Notes: generated by a model from the letters alone, not told the origin. Counted from the first letter of the stretch, positions 7,631-17,081 are shown. The stretch: DNA of 34,300 bases from Bacteroidales bacterium (GCA_012518155.1 JAAYTC010000077.1:1-34300); one strand, 5' to 3'. Program-made: numbers and translations.

Positions 7631-8824
7631 ATGCATTTATATAAAGAAATAGTGTTACGCCCCGGGAAAGAGGAATCGATAAAACGATTCCATCCTTGGA
7701 TATTTTCCGGTGCCATCGCCTCGTTGCCCGAGGGGCTGAAGGAGGGCGATACTGTTCGCTTACTCTCTTCCGACAGAACGTTTCTGGGAGTAGGCCATTA
7801 CCAGCCGAGCAGCATCGCTGTACGCATTATGTCGTTTCAAGACCAACGTGTTGATGCAAGCTATTACAAGCAGCAAATTTCCACGGCTTACGCGTTGCGC
7901 CTCCGCCTCCGCCTTATTCGAGACGATAACACGATTTATAGGTTAGTGCACGGAGAAGGGGATGGGTTACCCGGATTGATTATAGATATGTATGGAGTTA
8001 CTGCCGTGGTGCAAGCTCACTCCGCGGGAATTCACTTCGATCGGGAACTGATCGTACAGGCTCTTCAAGAGGTGTATCCCCCCGAAAAATTAAAACATAT
8101 CTACTATAAATCGGAAGGTACGTTGCCTTTCAAAGCGAATATAGAGGATACCGACGGCTACTTGTTCGGGGGAAAAGAGAGGGAAGAAACAGCCTTAGAG
8201 AATGGATTTCGCTTCCGAATTGACTGGGAGAAGGGACAGAAAACCGGTTTTTTTATTGACCAACGAGAGAATCGTTTACTCCTGGAGCAGTATGCTTCCG
8301 GCTGTACTGTACTAAATATGTTTAGTTATACCGGAGGATTTTCGGCCTACGCGCTCCGGGGAGGTGCGATTGCCGTTGATTCGGTGGATAGCTCGTCGAA
8401 AGCCTTATCGATCGGGGAAGAGAATGTGGCACTTAATTTTGGGAAAGACACGCGACACGCGTCTCATGCTGAAGATGCTTTTAAATTTCTTCGAGAGGTT
8501 CCGGATGGAAAATACGATTTGATGGTGCTTGACCCACCCGCGTTCGCTAAAAGAAGGGGGGCGACACGCAACGCGCTGCAAGGATATAAAAAACTAAACC
8601 TCGCGGCCATGAACAAGATCGCGAGTGGGGGAGTCCTTTTTACCTTTTCCTGCTCGCAGGCACTTACGAGAGATCAATTTCGTATGGCGGTATTTAGTGC
8701 CGCGGCTATTTCGGGGAGAAACGTTCGGCTGCTTCATCAACTAACACAGCCAGCAGATCACCCGATTAGTATGTATCATCCCGAAGGGGAATATTTGAAA
8801 GGATTGGTACTCTATATCGATTAG
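7631..8824 (+). CDS. rlmI: Class I SAM-dependent rRNA (cytosine-C5) methyltransferase, RlmI-like
   Basis: PUA-like N-terminus (KRFHPWIFSGAIASLPEGLKEGDTV); VLNMFSYTGGFSAYALRGGA; VLDPPAFAK; FTFSCSQALT. Confidence 0.9.
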   Translation: MHLYKEIVLRPGKEESIKRFHPWIFSGAIASLPEGLKEGDTVRLLSSDRTFLGVGHYQPSSIAVRIMSFQDQRVDASYYKQQISTAYALRLRLRLIRDDNTIYRLVHGEGDGLPGLIIDMYGVTAVVQAHSAGIHFDRELIVQALQEVYPPEKLKHIYYKSEGTLPFKANIEDTDGYLFGGKEREETALENGFRFRIDWEKGQKTGFFIDQRENRLLLEQYASGCTVLNMFSYTGGFSAYALRGGAIAVDSVDSSSKALSIGEENVALNFGKDTRHASHAEDAFKFLREVPDGKYDLMVLDPPAFAKRRGATRNALQGYKKLNLAAMNKIASGGVLFTFSCSQALTRDQFRMAVFSAAAISGRNVRLLHQLTQPADHPISMYHPEGEYLKGLVLYID

Positions 8825-8933
8825 TGACACGAGAAATGACGTTTAAAATAGTTAAAGACGGTGTTTTTGGTTAAACTGTGCAAAATATGGCGATTTTTCT
8901 TCGAGAATGTATGGCGGGTATTGGAAAAACCGC

Positions 8934-8941
8934 TATATTTG
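8934..8941 (+). promoter_or_regulatory. Bacteroidota -7 box TATATTTG
   Basis: Matches the TAnnTTTG -7 consensus; -33 match is weak. Confidence 0.55.
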
Positions 8942-8947
8942 CATCGT

Positions 8948-9016
8948 GTTTTTCATGGTATTAGATTTAAGGTTAACAATGAAGATTGGTTGTCGTGAGA
9001 CAACCTTTCCTTTTTT
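8948..9016 (+). ncRNA. Putative small RNA or attenuated leader ending in an intrinsic terminator
   Basis: Promoter-like box at 8934-8941, terminator hairpin GGTTGTC-GTGA-GACAACC (8988-9005) followed by TTTCCTTTTTT; no convincing ORF. The 5' end is approximate. Confidence 0.6.
8988..9016 (+). terminator. Intrinsic terminator, 7-bp perfect stem with GTGA tetraloop and T-rich tail
   Basis: GGTTGTCGTGAGACAACCTTTCCTTTTTT read directly. Confidence 0.8.
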
Positions 9017-9105
9017 ATATACCTTCCATTCATAATATTCTTCGCGGCTTCCACTTCCAAATAACTATAATCGCGATTCCATTTTAGTCTCCGCCCCTTT
9101 ATTGT

Positions 9106-9113
9106 TATTTTTG
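9106..9113 (+). promoter_or_regulatory. Bacteroidota -7 box TATTTTTG upstream of the GSCFA gene
   Basis: TAnnTTTG match 30 bp upstream of the ATG at 9143. Confidence 0.45.
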
Positions 9114-9142
9114 TAATTCCTACTTGAATAAAAACTATTTCG

Positions 9143-10141
9143 ATGGAATTTATAACGTATATAGATATACCCACTACTGATCTGAATATTGATCATTCAA
9201 CAGCTACGATGCTTCTCGGTTCCTGTTTCGCGAGTCGTGTAGGAAATAGGCTTCAGCAGCACAAATTCAATGTGGACGTAAATCCTTTCGGCATCTTATA
9301 CAATCCCTTTTCTATTTCAGGAGCAATTAGAAGAGTTTTGCAACGGCGAGGTTTCACGGAAGCCGACCTTGTTAAACATCAGGGTATGTACCATAGTTTC
9401 ATGCATCACGGTGACTTCTCTTCACCCGACAAGGAGGCGGCTTTGAAAAAAATTTCATCGCGTTTCGAACATGCCGCACGGGCTATCCGGGAGACGGATC
9501 TTTTTTTGATTACTTTCGGAACATCTCATGTGTACTGGAGAATGGAGAGCGGGGAGGTGGTAGCTAATTGCCATAAATTCCCGGAGGGCGAATTTCATAG
9601 AGCACGCTTAACTGTCGACGATATCGTGGAGGAATGGAATGAGCTGATCGGGATGTTGTTGGAGATTCGCCCTCACGCCAAACTCCTGTTTACAGTTAGT
9701 CCCATTAGGCACTGGAAAGATGGAGCACACGAGAACCAGTTGAGCAAATCGATTCTTCATTTGTCCATCGATAAGTTGCAGAGAAATTTTGCAGATCATG
9801 TCCAATACTTTCCTGCTTACGAATTGATGATCGATGAGTTGCGTGATTATCGCTTTTATGATGAGGATATGCTGCACCCGTCACCCGTTGCCGAAGAGTA
9901 TATCTGGCAACGTTTCTCAGGCACCTTTTTCTCGGATCAAACCCGAGTTATAAATACCGAATGGGCTCGTATTCGCAAGTCGCTCGAACATCGCCCACTT
10001 CACCCGGATGGTGAAATGTACTCCCAATTTTTAAAAGACACACTGCTAAAGTTGGATACCTTTTCTAAAAAGTATCCCGCGATTTCATGCCAAGAGGAGA
10101 GAAATGAGCTTATCGCCAAGATAAACCGTCACACTAGTTGA
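9143..10141 (+). CDS. GSCFA domain-containing protein
   Basis: 332 aa; signature MLLGSCFASRVGNRLQQHKFNVDVNPFGILYNP; GTSHVYW; SPIRHWKDGAHENQLSKSIL. Confidence 0.92.
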   Translation: MEFITYIDIPTTDLNIDHSTATMLLGSCFASRVGNRLQQHKFNVDVNPFGILYNPFSISGAIRRVLQRRGFTEADLVKHQGMYHSFMHHGDFSSPDKEAALKKISSRFEHAARAIRETDLFLITFGTSHVYWRMESGEVVANCHKFPEGEFHRARLTVDDIVEEWNELIGMLLEIRPHAKLLFTVSPIRHWKDGAHENQLSKSILHLSIDKLQRNFADHVQYFPAYELMIDELRDYRFYDEDMLHPSPVAEEYIWQRFSGTFFSDQTRVINTEWARIRKSLEHRPLHPDGEMYSQFLKDTLLKLDTFSKKYPAISCQEERNELIAKINRHTS

Positions 10142-10218
10142 TCCGATATTGGTTGACCCCGATATTGGTACTGCAGTAATTTTGATATCTAGGGAAAATG
10201 ATTTATTTTTAACGTAAA

Positions 10219-12696
10219 ATGATCGAGATGAGCTATTCTATCCAAGATATATCTTCATTGTTGGGCATTTCACCTGCTCCTGTCCAGCCTGCGCGTATTT
10301 CAAGATTACTGACCGATAGCCGTAAGCTCACGAGTCCTTCCGAAACTCTTTTCGTCGCGCTGACCACGAAAAATAATGATGCCCATCTCTACGTTTCTGA
10401 ACTCTATCACGCCGGGGTCCGTAATTTTTTGGTCTCAAAGATAATGCCAGAATGGCAGAACTTTCGAGACGCTAATTTTTTACATGTAAAGAACCCACTA
10501 GCTTCCCTACAGAAGATTGCCGCTCATCACCGTTCCCGGTTCGATATTCCCGTGATAGGTATCACGGGAAGTAATGGGAAGACCGTGGTAAAAGAGTGGC
10601 TCTACCAGCTGCTGGAGCAGGATTTCAATATCGTACGTTCGCCCAGAAGCTACAATTCGCAAATTGGTGTTCCACTTTCCGTGTGGCAACTCGACCCCAC
10701 GAATGAACTTGCTGTTTTTGAGGCGGGCATATCACAGCCGGATGAAATGGAGTACTTAGAGCCGATTATCCGGCCCACGATTGGGGTATTGACCAAAATT
10801 GGAGAAGCTCACCAAGAAAACTTCAATTCGTTGCAGCAAAAATGCATGGAAAAACTGGAGCTGTTTGTTAACAGTAAAGTGTTGATTTTCGATGAGGACA
10901 ACGATTTGGTCACAAGCTGTGTGGATAGGATGGTTCTTTCGCAAAAGGCGTTTTCGTGGTCCCGTAAAAACAGAGATGCCCACCTCTATATATCCAACAT
11001 TGAAAAGAAGAGTGAATCTACACGAATCGAATACTCTTTCCTGAAGTTTGACTACGATTTTGAAATTCCTTTCACCGACGAAGCTTCGATCGAGAACGCG
11101 ATTCATTGTTTAGCGGTGGCACTTTATTTACACGTGATACCAAAGGGTATCGCGGCACGAATGATGTCGCTCGAACCCGTGGCCATGCGTCTTGACGTGC
11201 GTCAAGGTAAAAGAGGTTGCCTCCTCATCAATGATAGTTACAATTCCGATTTTAATTCTATAAAAATTGCACTTGATTTTCAACAACAACGAAAAATGAA
11301 CCGTCCTCTTAAGAAGACGGTAATTCTTTCCGATATCTTACAATCCGGGATAGCACCTCGCCCGCTTTACAAGAAAGTGGCCGGGTTGATGGAACAGAGT
11401 GAAATCCAACGACTGGTAGGAATTGGGCCCGATCTTACGAAGAATGCAGATCTTTTCACGACGCCGGAAAAGAACTTCTTCGAATCCACGGAAAAATTCA
11501 TTGAATCGGAGATATGGAAAGATTTTAAAAACGAGTTGATTCTCTTGAAGGGTGCACGTAAGTATCACTTTGAACAAATCGGAACCTTGCTTGAGGATAG
11601 AATTCATGAAACCGTGTTAGAGGTGGATCTCGACGCGCTGGTTCATAACTTCAATTTTTATAAGTCACGCTTGGAGCCCGATGTTAAGATTACCTGCATG
11701 GTTAAGGCAAATGGATATGGCGCGGGCGCGGCCGAAATAGCCAAAACGCTCCAATATCATAGGTGCGATTACTTAGCGGTTGCCGTTACGGAGGAAGGGA
11801 TCGCGTTAAGAAACGAAGGAATTTCCCTCCCTATCATCGTGCTAAACCCGGAGGTAGGGGGATTTGAAGAACTTTATAATTACAGCCTCGAGCCCGAGGT
11901 GTATAATTTTCGGATTCTGAAAGCCTTTATAAAGGATTCTGAAAGGCGTGCGATAACCAATTATCCCATGCATATAAAAGTAGATACAGGCATGCACCGC
12001 CTGGGTTTCCTGTCGGATGAGATAGCCGAAATGCTACAGTTGATTCGCTCTCAGAAGGGGCTCACGGCTCGATCGGTTTTTTCTCATTTGTCCGCGAGCG
12101 AGAGTTGGGTTTTTGATGAATTTACCCATCAGCAGATGGATACTTTCAAGAAAGTGTGCGACCAGATTGAAGAGGGGTTGGGATTCAAAGTTAATCGGCA
12201 TATTCTCAATTCTGCCGGTATTGAGCGCTTCGCGAATAACCAGCACGATTTGGTTCGTTTGGGAATTGGCCTGTATGGAGTAAGTTCCAGTGGTTTGGAA
12301 GGGTTGAGGAACGTGTGCACGTTAAGAACGACCATCTTACAAATAAAACAGATCCGCTCAAACGAAACCGTGGGTTATGGAAGAAAGGAAAAACTAGAGA
12401 ATGACGCGCGGATTGCTACCATTCGTTTTGGATACGCGGATGGATTAAATCGGCAGTTTGGGAATCGGAAAGGCAAAGTGCTTATTAACGGCCATTATGC
12501 TCCCATCGTGGGGAATGTTTGCATGGATCTTTGCATGGTCGACGTAACGGGTATCCCGGCCAACGAGGGGGATACAGCCGTGATATTCGGAGAAGGCCTT
12601 ACGGTTATCGATCTCGCGGAAAGCATTGGAACAATACCGTATGAAATACTCACCTCGGTTTCTCCTCGAGTGAAAAGAATTTATATTAAAGAGTAA
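10219..12696 (+). CDS. Bifunctional MurF (UDP-MurNAc-tripeptide:D-Ala-D-Ala ligase) / alanine racemase fusion
   Basis: 825 aa; Mur ligase P-loop GITGSNGKTVVKEWL; alanine racemase half with PLP lysine motif CMVKANGYGAGA and C-terminal VGNVCMDLCMVDVT. Confidence 0.95.
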   Translation: MIEMSYSIQDISSLLGISPAPVQPARISRLLTDSRKLTSPSETLFVALTTKNNDAHLYVSELYHAGVRNFLVSKIMPEWQNFRDANFLHVKNPLASLQKIAAHHRSRFDIPVIGITGSNGKTVVKEWLYQLLEQDFNIVRSPRSYNSQIGVPLSVWQLDPTNELAVFEAGISQPDEMEYLEPIIRPTIGVLTKIGEAHQENFNSLQQKCMEKLELFVNSKVLIFDEDNDLVTSCVDRMVLSQKAFSWSRKNRDAHLYISNIEKKSESTRIEYSFLKFDYDFEIPFTDEASIENAIHCLAVALYLHVIPKGIAARMMSLEPVAMRLDVRQGKRGCLLINDSYNSDFNSIKIALDFQQQRKMNRPLKKTVILSDILQSGIAPRPLYKKVAGLMEQSEIQRLVGIGPDLTKNADLFTTPEKNFFESTEKFIESEIWKDFKNELILLKGARKYHFEQIGTLLEDRIHETVLEVDLDALVHNFNFYKSRLEPDVKITCMVKANGYGAGAAEIAKTLQYHRCDYLAVAVTEEGIALRNEGISLPIIVLNPEVGGFEELYNYSLEPEVYNFRILKAFIKDSERRAITNYPMHIKVDTGMHRLGFLSDEIAEMLQLIRSQKGLTARSVFSHLSASESWVFDEFTHQQMDTFKKVCDQIEEGLGFKVNRHILNSAGIERFANNQHDLVRLGIGLYGVSSSGLEGLRNVCTLRTTILQIKQIRSNETVGYGRKEKLENDARIATIRFGYADGLNRQFGNRKGKVLINGHYAPIVGNVCMDLCMVDVTGIPANEGDTAVIFGEGLTVIDLAESIGTIPYEILTSVSPRVKRIYIKE

Positions 12697-12711
12697 GGTC
12701 ATTTGGTAGAC

Positions 12712-12761
12712 ATAGATAAAAAAATCCCGGCAACGATCGTTGCCGGGATTTTTTTATCTAT
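12712..12761. terminator. Bidirectional terminator: 50-nt perfect palindrome between convergent genes
   Basis: ATAGATAAAAAAATCCCGGCAACGATCGTTGCCGGGATTTTTTTATCTAT; GC-rich core flanked by A7/T7 on each side; lies between murF-alr (+) and the OmpA-family gene (-). Confidence 0.93.
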
Positions 12762-12775
12762 TGGATTGGTTCCTA

Positions 12776-13933
12776 TTACTCAACGAAGAATATAGCAACA
12801 CGGTTCCAGTCGTTTTCTGCATATGGCTGTTCGGTATCACCCTTCCAGTCAATAGAGATACGATCGCTGCTGATTCCGTACTCGTTGATCAGAGCATCGG
12901 CAACCGCTCTTGCACGTCTTTCAGAAAGTGCGAAGTTGTATTCGGGCGTACCGGTTTGTCTGTCAGCGTAAGCTACGATATTAACTTTCGTGTCAGCGTT
13001 AGCGTTCAAGTATTCAGCCGTGTTGTGTACACTGATCTGTTGTCTTCTGTCGATTGTGGACGAATTGATGCGGAAGAATACTACGTTTGGTACGTATACA
13101 CCTTCAGATACTACGGTCGGCTGTACTTCCGGGCACTCGGGGCAAGACTCCGGTCTTTGTCTGAGTTGCTCGTTTTCTGCACGCAGCCTGTTGATCTGGC
13201 TGTTAAGATCGTTGATCAGGTTATAGTCCATCAACTCGGCGGGAGTAAAGTCTTGTTTTCCACCCAAGCCAAATTTGATCCCTGCAGTACCGGTGAACAT
13301 GCTGTCGTAGTCATAGTCGCCAGTAGTTCCAGTACCGTCAAACGACTCTTGCATTACCCTCCATCCCAGTTCAAGGAAGAGAGAAATGCTCTGGGAGAGC
13401 TTGAAATTGTTGATTAACCCCACGTTGTAGGTAAGGGTTTGGTTTTGGTGTTTAAACAGGTCGCCATCGGGATTGGGTTTCTTCCAGTCCTCGTCCAACC
13501 CGTACATGTAACCGATACCCAGGTAGGGTACAAGGCTATACACCCTGTCGGGGTTATAGCTGCCCCACGCGTTGATGATGTCGTACATTACATCGACATG
13601 GCCGCCTAACCAGTTCTGCTCGGGGCCGAAAGGTACATTGGCAACGTGTTTGATATGACCGCCGTCAATAACCAAACGAGTACCCCAGTTGGGAGAGTTC
13701 CAGCGTCCGATCTCCAGTTGGCCCATCCAGCCCAAACGATCCCCGAAGTTTGCATCGGCATCATTCTCGGCTTTAGTCATATAAAGGTTGGTTCCACCTC
13801 CAAGACCGATGTACCAGTTGTCACTTCCCTTGTTTTTCAGATACACTGTACCGTGAGAAACGTTTTGTACTTCTTGTGCACTTATGCTAAATGCAACAAG
13901 AGCAGAGAATAAAAGTAAACTAAACTTTTTCAT
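12776..13933 (-). CDS. OmpA-family outer membrane protein
   Basis: Signal peptide MKKFSLLLFSALVAFSISAQE; beta-barrel-like N-terminal half; coiled linker NDLNSQINRLRAENEQLRQ; OmpA C-terminal domain INSSTIDRRQQISVHNTAEYLNAN..VNIVAYADRQTG..LSERRARAVADAL. Confidence 0.94.
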   Translation of the reverse strand: MKKFSLLLFSALVAFSISAQEVQNVSHGTVYLKNKGSDNWYIGLGGGTNLYMTKAENDADANFGDRLGWMGQLEIGRWNSPNWGTRLVIDGGHIKHVANVPFGPEQNWLGGHVDVMYDIINAWGSYNPDRVYSLVPYLGIGYMYGLDEDWKKPNPDGDLFKHQNQTLTYNVGLINNFKLSQSISLFLELGWRVMQESFDGTGTTGDYDYDSMFTGTAGIKFGLGGKQDFTPAELMDYNLINDLNSQINRLRAENEQLRQRPESCPECPEVQPTVVSEGVYVPNVVFFRINSSTIDRRQQISVHNTAEYLNANADTKVNIVAYADRQTGTPEYNFALSERRARAVADALINEYGISSDRISIDWKGDTEQPYAENDWNRVAIFFVE

Positions 13934-14134
13934 AAATTTAAATTCTAATTAAACATTTTTTATTACAATAACTCGATATTTTGTCATGTCATCAGTGTAC
14001 CCTGTGCTAGTACGCTTTTTAATAGTTTATGTATAACGTTTCCGTTTTAAAAATGTTCGGAAAAATTATCATAAATCCTTGACCGTATTCCCGAGTGTGA
14101 ATCTACGTTTCTTGAATAAATACACTCTGGAGTG

Positions 14135-14142
14135 CAAATATA
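14135..14142 (-). promoter_or_regulatory. -7 box TATATTTG (minus strand), candidate ompA promoter
   Basis: CAAATATA on the plus strand is TATATTTG on the minus strand; it would leave a ~195-nt 5' UTR for the OmpA-family gene. Confidence 0.45.
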
Positions 14143-14254
14143 AAACTTAATTTTCACATAAACTCTTTTTTATGTAAAAAATCACCAAAAAAAGCGTCTT
14201 CGTTGCTATTTTCCACGATCTTTTGATCATTCACCGGTTTTGGGAAGGGAAAGC

Positions 14255-15115
14255 CTAGCCCAAATAGCTTTTCAATAGCTTGCTCCGGGAATCTTGCCTC
14301 AGCCTCCGAATGGCTTTTTCCTTTATTTGGCGTACCCGCTCTCGGGTTAATTGGAATTTATCACCAATCTCTTCCAGGGTCATCTCCTGGCATCCGATAC
14401 CAAAGAACATTTTTATTATTTCACTCTCTCTCTCGGTAAGAGTAGATAATGCCCTGTCAATCTCTTTCTGGAGAGATTCATTGATCAGTGTTCGATCGGC
14501 TACAGGTGCATCATCATTCACCAGCACATCGAGGAGGCTGTTATCTTCCCCCTCCACGAAAGGAGCATCCATGGAAATATGGCGGCCGGAGACCTTAAGG
14601 GAATCGGTTACTTTTTCCACGGAGATATCCAGCTCTTTTGCCAATTCTTCGGCCGAAGGGCGGCGTTCGTTCTCCTGTTCAAATTTTTGGAATGCTTTGC
14701 TTATCTTGTTCAGCGAGCCCACCTGGTTGAGCGGAAGTCTTACGATTCGGGATTGCTCAGCGAGTGCCTGCAAGATGGATTGACGAATCCACCATACGGC
14801 ATAGCTGATAAATTTAAATCCCCGGGTTTCGTCGAACTTTTCCGCGGCTTTTATCAATCCCAAGTTCCCCTCGTTGATCAGGTCGGGTAGGCTCAATCCT
14901 TGGTTTTGATACTGTTTGGCTACCGATACAACGAACCGGAGATTAGCCCTCGTGAGTTTTTCAAGGGCTTGACGATCGCCTTTTTTAATGGCTTGGGCCA
15001 GCTCTACTTCTTCCTCCACGGTGATCAGGTCTTCACGCCCGATCTCCTGGAGGTACTTGTCTAAAGAAGCGCTCTCCCTGTTCGTGATCGATTTTGTAAT
15101 TTTTAATTGTCTCAT
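14255..15115 (-). CDS. rpoD: Primary-type RNA polymerase sigma factor (sigma-70, RpoD/SigA)
   Basis: 286 aa; region 1.2 [29 protein letters not shown], region 2 [39 protein letters not shown], region 4 [19 protein letters not shown]. Confidence 0.96.
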   Translation of the reverse strand: MRQLKITKSITNRESASLDKYLQEIGREDLITVEEEVELAQAIKKGDRQALEKLTRANLRFVVSVAKQYQNQGLSLPDLINEGNLGLIKAAEKFDETRGFKFISYAVWWIRQSILQALAEQSRIVRLPLNQVGSLNKISKAFQKFEQENERRPSAEELAKELDISVEKVTDSLKVSGRHISMDAPFVEGEDNSLLDVLVNDDAPVADRTLINESLQKEIDRALSTLTERESEIIKMFFGIGCQEMTLEEIGDKFQLTRERVRQIKEKAIRRLRQDSRSKLLKSYLG

Positions 15116-15230
15116 TTATATATATCTAATACTACTATTTACTAATTATGGTTACTGTTCTCGGGAGCAAAATCGGGCATTATCTGTTACCCGCTCATGA
15201 ATATTTTCGCTCCCCCTAAAAAACATATAA

Positions 15231-15262
15231 CAAAGGAATTTGGCGTTTACCTAATTCCTTTG
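15231..15262 (-). terminator. Hairpin CAAAGGAATT-N12-AATTCCTTTG, terminator-like for the HtrA gene
   Basis: Perfect 10-bp stem, 12-nt loop; minus strand continues TTATATGTTTTTTT; sits between the HtrA stop and the rpoD start. Confidence 0.6.
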
Positions 15263-15332
15263 CTATAGAAACACTTATTAGGGTGCTTTTGTTACTTAAA
15301 AGTCGTAAATTAACCGTTATTAACGGCCAGTT

Positions 15333-16856
15333 TTACTGTTGCGACAGATCAATCGCGATGTACTGTGTTCTGCCGTTAGGATAAAAGCCCGCGACCAACA
15401 ACACTTTGTCTTGCCGATTCCGTGTAGCAGCCACGATTTTGGTAAAATCATCCTCGCTATTTACGGGGCTATTATTCACTCGCATAATGATGAATCCTTT
15501 GTTAATCCCCTCTTTTCGGAAGAGCCCGTCGCTATCCACGCTGGCTACTTCAATACCGCTTGAAATACCCAGCTGCTTTTTTCGCTGGTCGGTAATGGTA
15601 TTGAAGGTGACTCCCAGTGTATTTACCACGTCGGTACTACGCAGCACGTCGGTGCTTCCCTCTTCGTTTTTCAATTCCACGTTGAAGGTGCGTTCACTTC
15701 CGTCTCGTTCAATACTAACAGCCACCCTGTCACCCGGACGGTACCTGTTCAGTTGATTCTGTAACTCGGCAAATGTGCGGATAGGGATATTATTGATCGC
15801 GGTGATGAGGTCCCCGGTCTGTATTCCGGCTGCTTTAGCCGAACTTCTGTCAGAAAAGTCTTCCACCAGTACACCGTTTAAACGAGATAACTCATTGGCT
15901 CTTTCCGGATCTTCGCGTCGTATTCCCTCGATGTTTGCAACTTGTATGCCCAAGTAGGCGCGTTGTACGGCTCCATACTCTTTGAGGTCGGCCGCGATTT
16001 TGCCCGCGATAGAAATTGGAATAGCGAAGGCGTAACCGGTGAAATTGCCGGTTTGTGAATATATCGCGGTATTAATACCTACCAACTCACCCCGGGTGTT
16101 CACGAGGGCTCCCCCGCTATTACCAGGGTTTACAGCGGCATCAATCTGTATAAAAGATTGAATCCCGAGTCCTCCTCCCATCACATTTCCCCTGTTCTTA
16201 GCACTCACGATCCCCGCCGTAACAGTGGAAGTGAGATTGAACGGGTTTCCAACGGCCAGTACCCACTCACCTACTTGCAACGCGTCGGAATTTCCGAACG
16301 TGAGATAGGGGAAGTCATCCCCCTCGATCTTGAGCAAGGCCAAGTCGCTTTGAGAGTCGGTGCCCACTACTTTAGCAGTATATTCCCGATTGTCGTTGAG
16401 GGAGACCGAAACTTCGGTGGCTCGATCTACCACGTGATTGTTGGTTATGATATACCCGTCTTTAGAGATAATGACTCCCGAGCCGAATCCTACCTGCTCT
16501 CGGGGCTATGCAGGAGAGCGGTCGCCGAATCCAAAGAAGAAGTCGAACGGGTTAATATACTGTTGTTGCGTGATTGATTTTGTTTTCACGTGTACCACGC
16601 CATCAACTGAGCGGGCGGCAGCTTCCGTGAAATCAGGGTACCCTTCGGAGGTAGTAAGATTTGCCAAGACAACGTTCCTATCTTGATCGAATGAATTGGC
16701 GTATGCACGAATCTCTTGGGAGGAATCGTTTTCAGATACTCCGCTCAGGAAACGGTCGCTCTTGTTTATTGTGTTGTATCCCACCAGTGTAACCAGTGAA
16801 CTGATTATAGCAACCAATACGATAAGAAGTACGTTTTTTGTTTTAGTTGTATTCAT
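15333..16856 (-). pseudogene. Do/HtrA (DegP/DegQ) family periplasmic serine protease interrupted by an in-frame TAG at 16506-16508
   Basis: ORF 16506-16856 (MNTTKTKNVLLIVLVAIISSLVTLVGY...NPFDFFFGFGDRSPA*) continues in the same frame as PREQVGFGSGVIISKDGYIITNNHVVDRATEVSV...NPGNSGGAL...PDZ. Triad His/Asp/Ser all lie after the stop. Confidence 0.88.
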
Positions 16857-16927
16857 GCTTATTCTATTCTATTTTATGTTCATATGTAGCGAAGTGCTCG
16901 ACATGCATCGGCATTCGCTGATTCGCA

Positions 16928-16935
16928 ACAAATAT
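16928..16935 (-). promoter_or_regulatory. -7 box TATATTTG upstream of the HtrA gene
   Basis: Minus strand TTTGCGTTATATTTGTTGCG, ~72 bp upstream of the start codon. Confidence 0.5.
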
Positions 16936-17081
16936 AACGCAAATAGCGTACAAATATTTCCCGTGAAGATCTGCTTTTAACACTTTTAACGCAACTGTTT
17001 CGGTGATTAACCCGATTTAACCCCTTGAGCGGCTTGATCCGGCTATATAGTGACAAATTGGCGTGTTGCGGGTTGGAGGTG

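Noticed and set aside
8953-9174. Minus-strand 73-aa ORF
   Set aside because: Runs antisense across the putative small RNA and into the GSCFA start; no homology signal or RBS context.
12740-13417. Plus-strand 225-aa ORF
   Set aside because: Antisense to the OmpA-family gene and begins inside the bidirectional terminator.
14211-14228. GATC-TTTT-GATC dyad after the rpoD stop
   Set aside because: Arms are only 4 nt and self-palindromic; too weak to call a terminator.
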